From contig NZ_MUNM01000054.1 in assembly GCF_002286815.1 (NCBI RefSeq), positions 62,001 to 126,000 of the forward strand: a stretch of 64,000 nucleotides of DNA, given 5' to 3'. This DNA is from Pseudomonas sp. PICF141. Its GTDB lineage: Bacteria > Pseudomonadota > Gammaproteobacteria > Pseudomonadales > Pseudomonadaceae. This document shows, in pieces, positions 1 through 8,808 of the stretch. The position numbers and the translations under genes are program-made. The notes under the pieces are model-generated. The model saw only the letters and a program-made list of their open reading frames with translations, ran no database searches and was not told the origin of the DNA. Each line of letters begins with the position of its first letter. The stretch's first letter is position 1.

Positions 1-681
1 AACACCGCCAACGGCCTGAACCCGGAAAAGGCCAAGACCTACGAGATCGGCACGCGCTACAACGATGACGTGTGGGGCGGGGAAGTGACGCTGTTCTACA
101 TCGACTTTGATAAGGAGTTGCAATACATCAGCAACGATGTGGGCTGGACCAACCTGGGCGCCACCACGCACCAGGGCCTTGAAGCCTCGGTGCACTACGA
201 CATGGCGGCGCTGGACCCACGGCTCGACGGCCTGACCGCCAATGCCGGTTTTACCTACACCCGCGCGGTTTACGAAGGTGAGATTCCAGGCTTCAAGGGC
301 CGTGATCTACCGTTCTACTCGCGTCAGGTGGCCACCGCCGGGCTGCGTTACGACATCAACCGCTGGACCTACAACCTCGATGCCTTTGCCCAGTCCAAAC
401 AGCGCTCGCCGGGCACCGCGGTGAACGCTGATGGCAGTTTCAGCGGCAACTACATCACCGAAGGCAGCGCGGACGGCCAGTACGGCGACATTCCGGGTTA
501 CGTCACCTGGAACGTGCGTGGCGGTTATGACTTCGGCTCGCAACTGTCGAACCTGAAAGTCGGAGCGGGGGTGAAGAACATTTTCGACAAGCAGTACTTC
601 ACCCGCTCCAGCGACAACAACTCGGGGATGTACGTCGGCGCGCCACGCACATTCTTTGTGCAGGCCAGCGTCGGGTTCTGA
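1..681 (+). CDS. TonB-dependent receptor, C-terminal part (5' end outside window)
   Basis: The reading frame is open from base 1 and ends at 681, so only the last ~226 residues of an outer-membrane TonB-dependent receptor are visible. The segment shows alternating amphipathic beta-strands of a barrel (GGEVTLFYIDFDKELQY, NLKVGAGVKNIFDKQYF) and ends in an aromatic residue (ASVGF), the usual outer-membrane assembly signal. The 'VKNIFDKQYF' motif just before the last strands is typical of siderophore and metal-chelate receptors. Such proteins import ferric siderophores or other large nutrients using TonB energy. The plug domain and the regulator, which would indicate the ligand, are not in the window, so the substrate cannot be told. 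The family assignment is firm. Confidence 0.9.
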   Translation, partial: NTANGLNPEKAKTYEIGTRYNDDVWGGEVTLFYIDFDKELQYISNDVGWTNLGATTHQGLEASVHYDMAALDPRLDGLTANAGFTYTRAVYEGEIPGFKGRDLPFYSRQVATAGLRYDINRWTYNLDAFAQSKQRSPGTAVNADGSFSGNYITEGSADGQYGDIPGYVTWNVRGGYDFGSQLSNLKVGAGVKNIFDKQYFTRSSDNNSGMYVGAPRTFFVQASVGF

Positions 682-699
682 TTGACCGAGGTGGATTCA

Positions 700-790
700 T
701 CGCGGGCAAGCCCGCTCCCACATGATCTTTGACGTCCACAAAATCTGTGTTCACTGAAGACCTATTGTAGGAGCGAGGCTTGCCCGCGAA
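700..790. repeat. REP-type inverted pair
   Basis: Two imperfect arms, TCGCGGGCAAGCCCGCTCCC near 700-719 and TAGGAGCGAGGCTTGCCCGC near 768-787, face each other between convergent genes. This is the common Pseudomonas REP/REPIN pattern. It may act as a weak terminator for both neighbours. Confidence 0.75.
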
Positions 791-794
791 GCTT

Positions 795-1946
795 TTAAAC
801 CTTCAACACCCTCCCGCCAATCGCCACGGCCACCAGCAATATCGCCATCAACCCAAAGGCAAAACTCAAGCTGCTGCCGTGGGCGATAAAGCCGATCACC
901 GCAGGCCCGGCGAGAATGCCCGCATAACCAAGAGTAGTAATGGCCGGCACGGCAATGCTTTCCGGCATGACGGTCTGTTTGCCGACGGCGGTGTACAGCA
1001 CCGGCACAATGTTCGAGCAGCCAGCCCCCAGCAACGCATAACCCACCAGCGCCGCCTCCCAGGCCGGTGCGAACGTCGCCAACGCCAGGCCTGCCGCGGC
1101 CGTCAGCCCACCGAACACAATCACCCGCGTATAACCAAGACGCCGAACAATCCTGTCGCCGGTCAAGCGCCCGACGGTCATGGTCAGCGCAAACGCCGCA
1201 TAACCCAGCCCCGCATACGCCGTGTCGATCCCGCGCTCCTGTGCCAGGAACACCGCGCTCCAGTCGAGCGCCGCGCCTTCGGCCAGGAACACGATGAAGC
1301 ACATCCCGCCGATAAACAGCACGATGCCATGGGGCACGGCGAATGCCGGGCCAGAACTTTCACTGCCGTAAGGTAACAGGTGCGGCGCAGCTTTGAGCAA
1401 GGCCAGCACGAGTATCACGATCACCACCAACATCGCCCCCAGCGGCGAAAAACCCAAACCGAGCAGGGCGCTGACACCCGCCGCACCGACGATTCCGCCG
1501 AGGCTGAACAGCCCATGAAAACCCGACATCATGGTCTGGCCGCTGGCCCGCTCGACGATCACCGCTTGCAGGTTCACCGTCGAATCCACGGTGCCCAGGC
1601 CCGCGCCGAACATGAACAATGCTGCGATCAACGCCGGAATCGAAGACACCGTCGCCAACAGCGGCAGTGCCGCACAGATCAATAAAGTCCCGCCGCTCAA
1701 CACCCGGCGGCAGCCGAAACGCGTCGCCAGAATACCGGCCATGGGCATCGCCAGAATCGAGCCCACCCCCAGACACAGCAGCAACAGCCCGAGGGTTCCT
1801 TCATCCAGGCCGGCCCGTGCCTTGGCGTAAGGCACCAACGGCGCCCAGGCCGCGATGCCGATGCCTGCGATGAAAAAGGCGATGCGGGTGGACATCTGTT
1901 CCAGACGCCCGGGGACGAATGCGGCTTGGGTGTTGAGGCTGGTCAT
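795..1946 (-). CDS. MFS transporter
   Basis: A 383-residue membrane protein with about twelve hydrophobic segments in two six-helix halves, typical of the major facilitator superfamily. The motif between helices 2 and 3 is GILATRFGCRRVL, the usual MFS loop pattern. It should be an inner-membrane proton-coupled transporter or exporter; the closest pattern is the YbjJ/fucose-permease-like group of sugar or drug transporters, and the substrate is unknown. The ATG at 1946 (MTSLNTQ) is preferred over an upstream in-frame start because the first 18 residues of the longer version are not membrane-protein-like. The next gene to the right diverges from it. No operon partner is visible. Confidence 0.8.
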   Translation of the reverse strand: MTSLNTQAAFVPGRLEQMSTRIAFFIAGIGIAAWAPLVPYAKARAGLDEGTLGLLLLCLGVGSILAMPMAGILATRFGCRRVLSGGTLLICAALPLLATVSSIPALIAALFMFGAGLGTVDSTVNLQAVIVERASGQTMMSGFHGLFSLGGIVGAAGVSALLGLGFSPLGAMLVVIVILVLALLKAAPHLLPYGSESSGPAFAVPHGIVLFIGGMCFIVFLAEGAALDWSAVFLAQERGIDTAYAGLGYAAFALTMTVGRLTGDRIVRRLGYTRVIVFGGLTAAAGLALATFAPAWEAALVGYALLGAGCSNIVPVLYTAVGKQTVMPESIAVPAITTLGYAGILAGPAVIGFIAHGSSLSFAFGLMAILLVAVAIGGRVLKV

Positions 1947-2114
1947 ATCGATCCTTGGCAAAAAACGTCGCGTCCCCAAAGGGACACTGAACAACCGCAA
2001 CGGGTTCGATCACCTCGTTGGGGCGGGCTGCTGTCAGACAGCGTGACATCCTTGCACAGCCGGCCATTGTTTCGCGATATTGTCAACGCATCAGTTATTC
2101 ATAGAGGGAACGCC

Positions 2115-3107
2115 ATGACACGGATGTACGACGCTCGAGGGAATATCTACGCGGTCGTGACGCCGGACAACGTGCGCGATAACGGAATCCAATTGCCTGC
2201 GCTGGCCAGCCTTGCCGCGCAAACCCGCCAGGCGTGGACGTTGTCGGTCATCGAGGCATTCTGCGCTTGGGCGCCAGGTACACAGCCGCCCGGCAGCAAG
2301 GCACATTGCTGCGATGGTCTGCTGGTAGGGCCGTTTCAATCGTCGCCGCCGTTTGATCTGTTGATCGTCAACACTGACGGCACACTGGCCGAGCGTAGCG
2401 GCAATGGCCTGACGATTTTTTCCCAGGCCCTTGCTGAACAAGGGTTGATGCCCACGCAACAGACTTGTCTGCTTCAGGTTCATCACGACAAGAGCGACAC
2501 GGTTTCGCCGGTGCAGACTTTGGTGAAGCCCGCTGAAATCGATGGCGTGCAAGGGTTCTGGCTGGACCTGGGGCAGCCATCGTTCGGGCCTGAAGCGGTG
2601 GCTGCGCAAGGGGTTGAACCGGCGACGTTGAAGGGTTGTGAAGTCAGTCATGTGCGGCCATTGTCGACGCTCGATCCCGCCTGGAACCGCAGCCAGTTCG
2701 TGCGCATCGGTAATCCCCATTGCGTAACGTTGGTGACCGGTGCCGAGGCGTTGCCGAGTAACGCGCAGATGCGCGAACCGGGATTGGCCAACGGCTTGAC
2801 CCGCATCGCATACGCCATGCCGACCGGGGCCGGGCAGCCATGTCCGGCAGGGGTCAACCTGCAATGGGCGATGCTTGAAGCCGAGGGCCGAATCATTGCG
2901 CGGGTGTTCGAACGCGGCGAAGGGCCGACTGCCTCGTCCGGCACCAGCGCCAGTGCAGTGGCGTGTGCGGCGTGGCGCGTGGGTTGGGTGACGGCCGGGG
3001 AGGTGAAGGTGGTCATGCCTGGCGGCACGGCGCCGATTTTGCTGGAAGAGTTGGATGGTGAATTGAGTCGGGTCAAATTATTCGGGACGGCGCGGTTGAT
3101 GCGGTGA
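2115..3107 (+). CDS. DapF-like (PLP-independent racemase fold) protein with Ser/Ser active site
   Basis: A 330-residue protein with the two-domain fold of diaminopimelate epimerase. Recognisable DapF blocks are NTDGTLAERSGNG (residues ~87-98), RIGNPHC (~197-203), RVFERGEGPTASSGTS (~263-278) and VVMPGGTAPI near the end. In true DapF the two catalytic residues are Cys in 'CGNG' and 'ACG(S/T)G'. Here both are serine, S95 and S275. It therefore probably does not racemise diaminopimelate in the usual way; it might be a dehydratase, an isomerase of another acid, or a non-catalytic paralogue. No lysine-biosynthesis gene is nearby. ATG 2115 is chosen because GAGGG lies 7-9 bases upstream. It would be annotated automatically as diaminopimelate epimerase, which the missing cysteines argue against. 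Confidence 0.75.
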   Translation: MTRMYDARGNIYAVVTPDNVRDNGIQLPALASLAAQTRQAWTLSVIEAFCAWAPGTQPPGSKAHCCDGLLVGPFQSSPPFDLLIVNTDGTLAERSGNGLTIFSQALAEQGLMPTQQTCLLQVHHDKSDTVSPVQTLVKPAEIDGVQGFWLDLGQPSFGPEAVAAQGVEPATLKGCEVSHVRPLSTLDPAWNRSQFVRIGNPHCVTLVTGAEALPSNAQMREPGLANGLTRIAYAMPTGAGQPCPAGVNLQWAMLEAEGRIIARVFERGEGPTASSGTSASAVACAAWRVGWVTAGEVKVVMPGGTAPILLEELDGELSRVKLFGTARLMR

Positions 3108-3121
3108 ATTTTAAACCGCTA

Positions 3122-3183
3122 TCGCGGGCAAGCCCGCTCCCACAGGGATCACGCTGAACCTGTGGGAGCGGGCTTGCCCGCGA
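3122..3183. repeat. REP pair, perfect 25-bp inverted arms
   Basis: Arms 3122-3146 and 3159-3183 are exact reverse complements (TCGCGGGCAAGCCCGCTCCC followed by ACAGG) around a 12-base spacer. It lies between convergent genes and would form a very stable hairpin, so it probably also works as a terminator. Confidence 0.85.
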
Positions 3184-3209
3184 TGGGGCCATCACATTCA
3201 ACGAAGATC

Positions 3210-4457
3210 TCAGCTCAAACCACCACTAAACTCCACCACCGGCATCTGCCGCTTCATCAACACCTTGCCCTCGCGAACCGAATACAGCGGCAAACCCTGG
3301 CTGCGAATCACCTCATAATCGCTGTCCGCTGACAGAATCAGCAGATTCGCCGGTCGCCCTTGTTCCAGTCCATAGCGATCACCCAGGTTCATGGCCTTGG
3401 CACTGTTGTCGGTCACCAGATCCAGCGCACTTTGCAGATTGCGATAACCGAGCATGTGGCAGATGTGCAACCCAGCCTCGAGCACCCGCAAAATGTTGCC
3501 ATTACCCAGCGGATACCACGGGTCGACGATCGAATCCTGGCCGAAGCACACGTTCATCCCGGCTTCGAGCAACTCGTTCACTCGGGTCACGCCGCGGCGT
3601 TTCGGGAAGTTATCGAAGCGTCCCTGCAGGTGAATGCTTTCGGTGGGGCAAGAGACAAAGCTGATCCCCGAATGCCCGAGCAGCCGGAAGAGTTTGGCGC
3701 AGTAGGCGTTATCGTAAGAGCCCATGGCCGTGGTATGGCTGGCGGTGACGCGCGAGCCCATGTCGCGGCTGCGGGCCTCTTCGGCCAGTACCTCAAGGAA
3801 GCGTGAATGCGGGTCGTCGGTTTCGTCGCAATGCACGTCAACCAGACAACCGGTGCGCTCGGCCAGGTCCATGAGGAACTTCACCGAACTGACGCCCTGA
3901 TCCCGGGTGTACTCGAAATGCGGAATGCCTCCGACCACATCGGCGCCCAGGCGGATCGCTTCTTCCATCAGCTCCCGACCGTTGCGGTACGACTCGATGC
4001 CTTCCTGGGGGAACGCGACGATTTGCAGGTCGATCAGATGATGGCTTTCCACGCGCACTTCAAGCATCGCCTTGAGCGCTGTCAGCTCGGGGTCGGTGAC
4101 ATCGACGTGGGTACGCACATGCTGGATGCCGTGGGCGGCGAGGGTCTGGATAGTCTTCTTGGCGCGGGTTTTGGTGTCTTCCTGGGTGATGGTTGCCTTG
4201 CGCTCGCCCCAGCACTCGATGCCTTCGAACAGCGTGCCGCTCATGTTCCAGCGCGGCTCGCCGGCGGTCAGGGTGGCATCGAGGTGAATGTGCGGTTCGA
4301 CAAAGGGCGGCACCACCAGATTACCGCCAGCGTCCAGGTCGTCAGGCCCCAGTGACGGGGCTTCGGTTTGCCGGGCAATGCTGTGAATCAGGCCCTTTTC
4401 CAGGTGCAACTCATGCAGGCCTTCTTGGTTGCGCAGGCGGGCATTGATGATATGCAT
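3210..4457 (-). CDS. codA: cytosine deaminase CodA
   Basis: A 415-residue amidohydrolase converting cytosine to uracil and ammonia for pyrimidine salvage. Visible family features are the metal-binding pair EPHIHLD (H56, H58), the catalytic block VDVHCDETDD, the metal ligand in ASHTTAMGSYD, and FGQDSIVDPWYPLGNGN, which carries the metal-binding aspartate. The GTLFEGIECW segment matches the E. coli CodA substrate loop. Length agrees with the family (about 425). It lies 13 bp downstream of codB on the same strand, so the two are cotranscribed as codBA. Confidence 0.93.
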   Translation of the reverse strand: MHIINARLRNQEGLHELHLEKGLIHSIARQTEAPSLGPDDLDAGGNLVVPPFVEPHIHLDATLTAGEPRWNMSGTLFEGIECWGERKATITQEDTKTRAKKTIQTLAAHGIQHVRTHVDVTDPELTALKAMLEVRVESHHLIDLQIVAFPQEGIESYRNGRELMEEAIRLGADVVGGIPHFEYTRDQGVSSVKFLMDLAERTGCLVDVHCDETDDPHSRFLEVLAEEARSRDMGSRVTASHTTAMGSYDNAYCAKLFRLLGHSGISFVSCPTESIHLQGRFDNFPKRRGVTRVNELLEAGMNVCFGQDSIVDPWYPLGNGNILRVLEAGLHICHMLGYRNLQSALDLVTDNSAKAMNLGDRYGLEQGRPANLLILSADSDYEVIRSQGLPLYSVREGKVLMKRQMPVVEFSGGLS

Positions 4458-4470
4458 CAGGCAATCCTTC

Positions 4471-5742
4471 TCAGAGATCTTGTAATGGTGCGTCGGCGGT
4501 ACGGATACCCAGTACCCCGGTCAATAGCACATACGTTAGCGCGGCTACGGCAATCCCTACCAGCGGCGCGACCCACGGCGAGCTGAAGGCGGCGATTGTG
4601 CCGACCGCATAAGCGCTCAGCCCCGGCCAGTTGAACGCGGGCAACCGTGTGTCGGCCAGACGTGGGTAGCGGCCCCGATAGCGAAAGAAAAAGTCCGCCA
4701 TGATCACCCCGCCAATTGGCGGAATCACTGTGCCCAGCAGAATCAGATAAGGCACCAGCATGTCGTACATGCCCAGCAGCGCCAGTAACGTACCGATCAC
4801 CGCGCCGGTCAGGGTCACGGCTTTGCGCCGGCCGGTGCGCAGCAGGTTGCAGCCGGCGACGGCGAAGTTGTAGATGGTGTTGTCCTGAGTGCTCCAGATG
4901 TTGAGCAGCAACATTGCCATCGCGGCCATGGCGAAGCCTTGCAACAGCAGCACTTCGACCACATCCGGCTGCTGATAAACGATGGCGCCGTAGGCACCGA
5001 TCAACACCATCAGACCGTTGCCGACGAAGAAACCGATCAGGCTCGCCAGCATCGCCACCCGCGCCGAACGGGAGAAGCGTGTCCAGTTGGTGGCTTGCGT
5101 CGCACCGCTGACGAACGTGCCGAACACCAGGGTAATGGCGGTCGACCAATCCAGCGTTCCCGTCGGCACCACCGCGAGCAAGCCCTCGAGACCGCCGACC
5201 TTCACCGTGGCGACCCACATCGACAGCATCAGCAGCAACATCATGGCCGGCACGGCGATGTACGACAGAATCTCCAACCCGCGATAGCCGATGTAGGCCG
5301 TGGCGCAGAAACCCAGGCCGAACAGCACCATCAGCCCCAGAACCGTGCCCTCGCTCAGTTCGAAATATTTGCCCAGCACCACCGCCGCCGTTGCGGTGCC
5401 CCAGGCGTACCAGCCGATCTGGGTGAAGCCGAGGATCAAATCGCTGAGCTTGCTGCCCACTTCACCAAAGCAGAAACGTCCCATCAGCACCGAGTTCAGG
5501 CCGCTCTTGAAGGCGATGTAGCCTAGCCCCGCGGCATAAATTCCCAGCAGCAGATTGCCGACGATAATCACCGCCATCATCTCGCCGAAACTGAACGCCA
5601 CACCGAGCTTGCCACCGGCAAACATGGTCGCGGTGAAGAAGGTAAAACCCAGTAGCACCATGGCGGTGGAGGCGAGTCCCTTGCGGGCATGCATCGGGAC
5701 TTCGCTGAGGGGGTAATCGTTGCCCGAATCGTTTTGCGTCAT
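4471..5742 (-). CDS. codB: cytosine permease CodB
   Basis: A 423-residue inner-membrane NCS1-family nucleobase:cation symporter with about twelve hydrophobic helices, starting with MTQNDSGNDYPLSEVP. The helix region GFTQIGWYAWGTATAA and the FGTFVSGATQATNWTRF segment match cytosine permeases. It imports cytosine for CodA. It is the first gene of the codBA pair. Upstream (5743-5892) no clear operator could be identified. Confidence 0.92.
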   Translation of the reverse strand: MTQNDSGNDYPLSEVPMHARKGLASTAMVLLGFTFFTATMFAGGKLGVAFSFGEMMAVIIVGNLLLGIYAAGLGYIAFKSGLNSVLMGRFCFGEVGSKLSDLILGFTQIGWYAWGTATAAVVLGKYFELSEGTVLGLMVLFGLGFCATAYIGYRGLEILSYIAVPAMMLLLMLSMWVATVKVGGLEGLLAVVPTGTLDWSTAITLVFGTFVSGATQATNWTRFSRSARVAMLASLIGFFVGNGLMVLIGAYGAIVYQQPDVVEVLLLQGFAMAAMAMLLLNIWSTQDNTIYNFAVAGCNLLRTGRRKAVTLTGAVIGTLLALLGMYDMLVPYLILLGTVIPPIGGVIMADFFFRYRGRYPRLADTRLPAFNWPGLSAYAVGTIAAFSSPWVAPLVGIAVAALTYVLLTGVLGIRTADAPLQDL

Positions 5743-5892
5743 GTGGCGTTCCTTGCTGGATGGAGGACGCGGGGGTGTTGCAGTGCTCGTGCCAAGCGTG
5801 GGGTGGCGTAGTTATTTATAGCCGAGCCAACGGAGTTGGCCCGCAGAGGGCTCGAAAGCGGTGCGGAGTTGAGTCAAATTGGAACATTTGCT

Positions 5893-6002
5893 GATCGTTC
5901 CCACGCTCTGCGTGGGAATGCAGCGCGGGACGCTCTGCGTCCCTTTCGAGGCGGACGCAGAGCGTCCATTGAGGCATTCCCACGCAGAGCGTGGGAACGA
6001 TC
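5893..6002. repeat. GTTCCCACGC-type nested inverted repeat
   Basis: The outer arms GATCGTTCCCACGCTCTGCG and its reverse complement lie at the two ends (5893 and 6002). Inside, GGACGCTCTGCGTCC and GGACGCAGAGCGTCC form further palindromes. This is a second Pseudomonas repeat family, different in sequence from the REP pairs; a shorter relative sits at 11433-11463. It separates codB from the alpha/beta hydrolase gene. Confidence 0.75.
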
Positions 6003-6003
6003 A

Positions 6004-6831
6004 TCATCCACCGGCCAACGGCAAAAACCGCAGCAGCGCCGCCACAATCGCTTCCGGCGCATCCTCCTGAACCAGATGCCCGGCATTGGCAATGGCATGA
6101 AACTGCGACCCCGCAATCATCTGATGCAACGCCCGGCCGCGTTCGATGGGAAGCCACTGATCGTTCTCTCCCCACAGAATCTGCACCGGGCACCGAACCG
6201 TCGGGTACAGCTCTTCTACCTCGCGGGTATAACGTTCATCCATCTGCGCGATCTGCCGATAAAACGCTGCTTGTCCAGACTCCCCAAGCCATGGCTTCAC
6301 ATGGGGCGCCAGCTCCTGATCGGGAATCTCGCGCTTGATCGCGCCACGAATATAGGCCGGCACAATTGCCTGTTGAATGTAATCGGGCAGTCCACTGAAT
6401 GCGGCTTCATGCTGACGCACATGCTGCACGAACGGCGAACCCCAGGGCGACAGCGCCACGGGATCGATCAGCGTCAGGCTGCGGTATTCCTTGCCATTGA
6501 GCAGATGCGCGCGCAACGCGGTGGCGCCGCCGAAATCGTGGGCCACCACGTCTGGCCGTTCCAGGCCCCAGTGCTCCAGCAGTTGCGCCAATAGTTGGTT
6601 TTGCACGCCCAGCGACACATCGCCGTCCGGCTGTGCGGATTGTCCGTAACCCAGCAGATCGAAGTAGTGCACCCGATGCGTGGTGATGAAGTGCGGCGCA
6701 ATCCGGTGCCACACATAAGAAGAGAAGGGCGTGCCATGCACGAACACCAGCGGCGGCCCGTCGCCACGCACGGCGTAGCGCACGAAGTGCCCGTTGAAGC
6801 GATAGGTCTGAGCCAGCGGCCAGTCAGCCAT
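6004..6831 (-). CDS. alpha/beta hydrolase with Asp nucleophile (haloalkane dehalogenase/epoxide hydrolase-like)
   Basis: A 275-residue cytosolic hydrolase. VFVHGTPFSSYVWHRI is the oxyanion-hole HGxP region, and VVAHDFGGATALRAH is the nucleophile elbow with aspartate instead of serine (HDxGG). The WGENDQWLP block and the catalytic histidine in NAGHLVQEDAPEAI follow. An Asp nucleophile is found in haloalkane dehalogenases, epoxide hydrolases and fluoroacetate dehalogenases, so it probably attacks a C-halogen or epoxide carbon, or an ester-like substrate; the exact substrate cannot be read. Length is usual. A hairpin terminator upstream insulates it from queD. Confidence 0.8.
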   Translation of the reverse strand: MADWPLAQTYRFNGHFVRYAVRGDGPPLVFVHGTPFSSYVWHRIAPHFITTHRVHYFDLLGYGQSAQPDGDVSLGVQNQLLAQLLEHWGLERPDVVAHDFGGATALRAHLLNGKEYRSLTLIDPVALSPWGSPFVQHVRQHEAAFSGLPDYIQQAIVPAYIRGAIKREIPDQELAPHVKPWLGESGQAAFYRQIAQMDERYTREVEELYPTVRCPVQILWGENDQWLPIERGRALHQMIAGSQFHAIANAGHLVQEDAPEAIVAALLRFLPLAGG

Positions 6832-6880
6832 TGGGAGCGTCCTCTTGGCGTGTGCGAGCCAAGAAGCATAAGCATAAAAA

Positions 6881-6903
6881 AACAGCCATTGAAGGCTGTT
6901 TTT
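6881..6903. terminator. rho-independent terminator, bidirectional
   Basis: The stem AACAGCC/GGCTGTT with loop ATTGAA is preceded by a run of A and followed by TTTCT, so a U-tract exists on either strand. It sits just upstream of the hydrolase gene and can stop leftward transcription from queD. Confidence 0.75.
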
Positions 6904-6929
6904 CTATTCACTGACGAAACGCAGTTCCA

Positions 6930-7023
6930 CCTGTGGGAGCGGGCTTGCTCGCGAAGGCGTCGTGTCAGGCGACATCGATGTTGACTATGCCGCCGCCTTC
7001 GCGAGCAAGCCCGCTCCCACAGG
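6930..7023. repeat. REP pair with 30-bp arms
   Basis: Arms 6930-6959 and 6994-7023 are reverse complements, with core GTGGGAGCGGGCTTGCTCGC. It lies directly downstream of queD. Confidence 0.85.
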
Positions 7024-7048
7024 GGATTTTCGTTGTCTTTAGATCGGC

Positions 7049-7405
7049 TTACTCACCGCGATAGATGCAACCGCTGGTGCACGTCTCGTGGATACGAATC
7101 GCGCTGAGTTCCGGCAACAGGGGCTTCAATTCATTCCAGATCCACTTGGCCAGCACTTCGCTGGTCGGGTTTTCCAGGCCGGGAATGTCGTTCAGGTAGT
7201 TATGATCCAGGCGCTCGTAGAGCGGCTTGAAGATCGCCTTGATTTCCGAGAAGTCGCGGATCCAGCCCGTGTGCGGATCGAGGTCGCCGCTCAGGTGAAT
7301 CGCCACTTTGAACGAGTGACCGTGCAGGCGACCGCATTTGTGGCCGTCTGGCACGTGGGGCAGGCGGTGGGCGGACTCGAAGGTAAACTCTTTGAAGATT
7401 TCCAC
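7049..7405 (-). CDS. queD: 6-carboxy-5,6,7,8-tetrahydropterin synthase QueD
   Basis: A 118-residue enzyme of the T-fold family that converts dihydroneopterin triphosphate to 6-carboxytetrahydropterin in queuosine precursor synthesis. The zinc ligands are H13 (SAHRL), H28 and H30 (RLHGH), and the catalytic cysteine is C24 in KCGRLHGH. The DHNYLND and IHETCTSGC blocks are typical. Length matches QueD (about 120). It follows the patatin-like gene by 75 bp on the same strand. queF, a later step of the same pathway, is elsewhere in the window (45075). No preQ1 riboswitch is seen upstream. Confidence 0.93.
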   Translation of the reverse strand: MEIFKEFTFESAHRLPHVPDGHKCGRLHGHSFKVAIHLSGDLDPHTGWIRDFSEIKAIFKPLYERLDHNYLNDIPGLENPTSEVLAKWIWNELKPLLPELSAIRIHETCTSGCIYRGE

Positions 7406-7480
7406 AGTGATGTTCAGCTCTGTCAGGTGGCGATCGCCGCGGCGATATGGGCAGGCGGCGAGTTTAACAGTTTGTCCTGA

Positions 7481-8560
7481 CTAAAGGGTCAGCAAGCGCT
7501 CGCCAAGGCGACCGTTGGCGGTCAGTTCGAGGAATTCGTCACCCAGCCTGCGGCTTTCATCCATCGTCGTGCGCCAGTATTTCTGCCGGCTCGGGGCATC
7601 GCCCATGAAGCGCTTGAAGTCGTTACGGTCCGGCAGTTTGCCGTAGGGCAGGCGCGACAGATAGTCCCTGGAGGGCGCCAGCAACAGAACATCCTGCAAG
7701 CGCGCAGGGCAGGCGCGGCGCCACGGCAGGGTCTTGTCGAACCAACCGGGGATCACTCGATCAGTGAAATGCGGATACAGCACAATATCGTTGCCGCTGT
7801 AGGGCAGGTCGAGGTGATAGTCCAGCAGCCCCCCATCGCGAAACGTCCCGGCACCGGCACCCGGCAGGTCACGCACGCCTTGCATGACCATCGGGATGGA
7901 ACCGGAGGCGAGCAGGGCCTGGCGCAGGTTGCCGGCATCCAGCGCAACGAAGCGCGACGGGAAGTCATCCAGCGCGTTGACCGGTGGCGCCAGGCGCGGG
8001 TCGTGGATGATCAGCCGCTCGAAATGCCGCGACAACCGCGCGCGCCCGCGCAGGTTGTCGGCGATCACCGACGACAGCCCCAGCCCAAGCCGACCGCGAT
8101 GATCGTCCGCCAGCAGGCCATGACTTTTGACCACCATGATGTTCAGTCGATAGTGGGCGTTGTCCAGAATCGAGGCATCGCGGCCGTCGAGCAAGTCATC
8201 GAGCATGCGTCGGGAGCTCTGGCTGATCTGCGCCATGGTCACGCCCTTGGCGAAATTCTGCTCGGTGTACAGATGACCGAGGCGGCGGATGCCTTCGGCG
8301 GCGTCCGGCAGGCAGGCGCTGGCGAACCGCCAGGAACCCACCGAGGCACCGATCAGCGAACGTTCCCGTGGCGCCGCCGGCAGCCATTCACCGAACAGCG
8401 CCAGATCCAGCCCCTGAATGCCCAACGCCTTCGGGCCGCCGGCGGCACCCGGCAGCGTGCCCACATCGGCGGCGCTCAAGCCATTGGCGCGGATGCGCGC
8501 CAAGGCACGCGGGCCGGCCTTGAGCGTCAGGGAAGGGAACTTGATGTGGATCGCGGTCAT
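7481..8560 (-). CDS. patatin-like phospholipase family protein
   Basis: A 359-residue protein with the patatin catalytic arrangement: the glycine-rich oxyanion hole GAAGGPKALGIQGLD (~39-53), the nucleophile serine in GASVGSW (GxSxG, near residue 72) and the dyad aspartate in FRDGGLLDYH (DGG). Patatins hydrolyse acyl groups from lipids. There is no signal peptide and there are no membrane segments, so it is likely cytosolic or membrane-associated. It lies upstream of queD, though there is no obvious functional link. The substrate is not known. Confidence 0.82.
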   Translation of the reverse strand: MTAIHIKFPSLTLKAGPRALARIRANGLSAADVGTLPGAAGGPKALGIQGLDLALFGEWLPAAPRERSLIGASVGSWRFASACLPDAAEGIRRLGHLYTEQNFAKGVTMAQISQSSRRMLDDLLDGRDASILDNAHYRLNIMVVKSHGLLADDHRGRLGLGLSSVIADNLRGRARLSRHFERLIIHDPRLAPPVNALDDFPSRFVALDAGNLRQALLASGSIPMVMQGVRDLPGAGAGTFRDGGLLDYHLDLPYSGNDIVLYPHFTDRVIPGWFDKTLPWRRACPARLQDVLLLAPSRDYLSRLPYGKLPDRNDFKRFMGDAPSRQKYWRTTMDESRRLGDEFLELTANGRLGERLLTL

Positions 8561-8623
8561 ACCGGTCTCGCTGTCTGGCAGGCGGGGGATTATAAGCGCG
8601 TGTCAGACAGCGCAGCGCACAAT

Positions 8624-8693
8624 CTGTAGGAGCCAGGCTTGCCGGCGAAGGCGATTTCGAGGACGCCTTCGCCGGCAAGCCTGGCTCCTACAG
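8624..8693. repeat. inverted REP pair, copy A of an identical 68-bp element
   Basis: GTAGGAGCCAGGCTTGCCGG and its complement flank a short GATTTCGAGGA spacer. Bases 8626-8693 are identical to 15323-15390, including the spacer. Confidence 0.9.
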
Positions 8694-8739
8694 GGATTTG
8701 TGCAGGTCAGTAATGTCGAGTTGCCGTCGATGATGGCAA

Positions 8740-8755
8740 TTCAGTTTCAGTTAAG
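8740..8755 (+). promoter_or_regulatory. candidate BqsR box (TTCAG-N6-TTAAG)
   Basis: A tandem TTCAG, six bases, TTAAG lies 54 bp upstream of the first PepSY gene. The published BqsR consensus, as I recall it, is TTAAG-N6-TTAAG, so this matches nine of ten positions with exact spacing. It is placed to autoregulate the PepSY-PepSY-bqsR-bqsS operon. Confidence 0.5.
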
Positions 8756-8808
8756 TTCAAATCACTAAGGTAGCTCTCGTAGCAACACATAAAAATACGG
8801 AGACACCC

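Noticed and set aside
7406..7480. Possible preQ1 riboswitch upstream of queD (and upstream of queF at 45014-45074)
   Set aside because: Neither leader shows the short preQ1-I hairpin followed by an A-rich tail; the intergenic sequences are brief and GC-rich.
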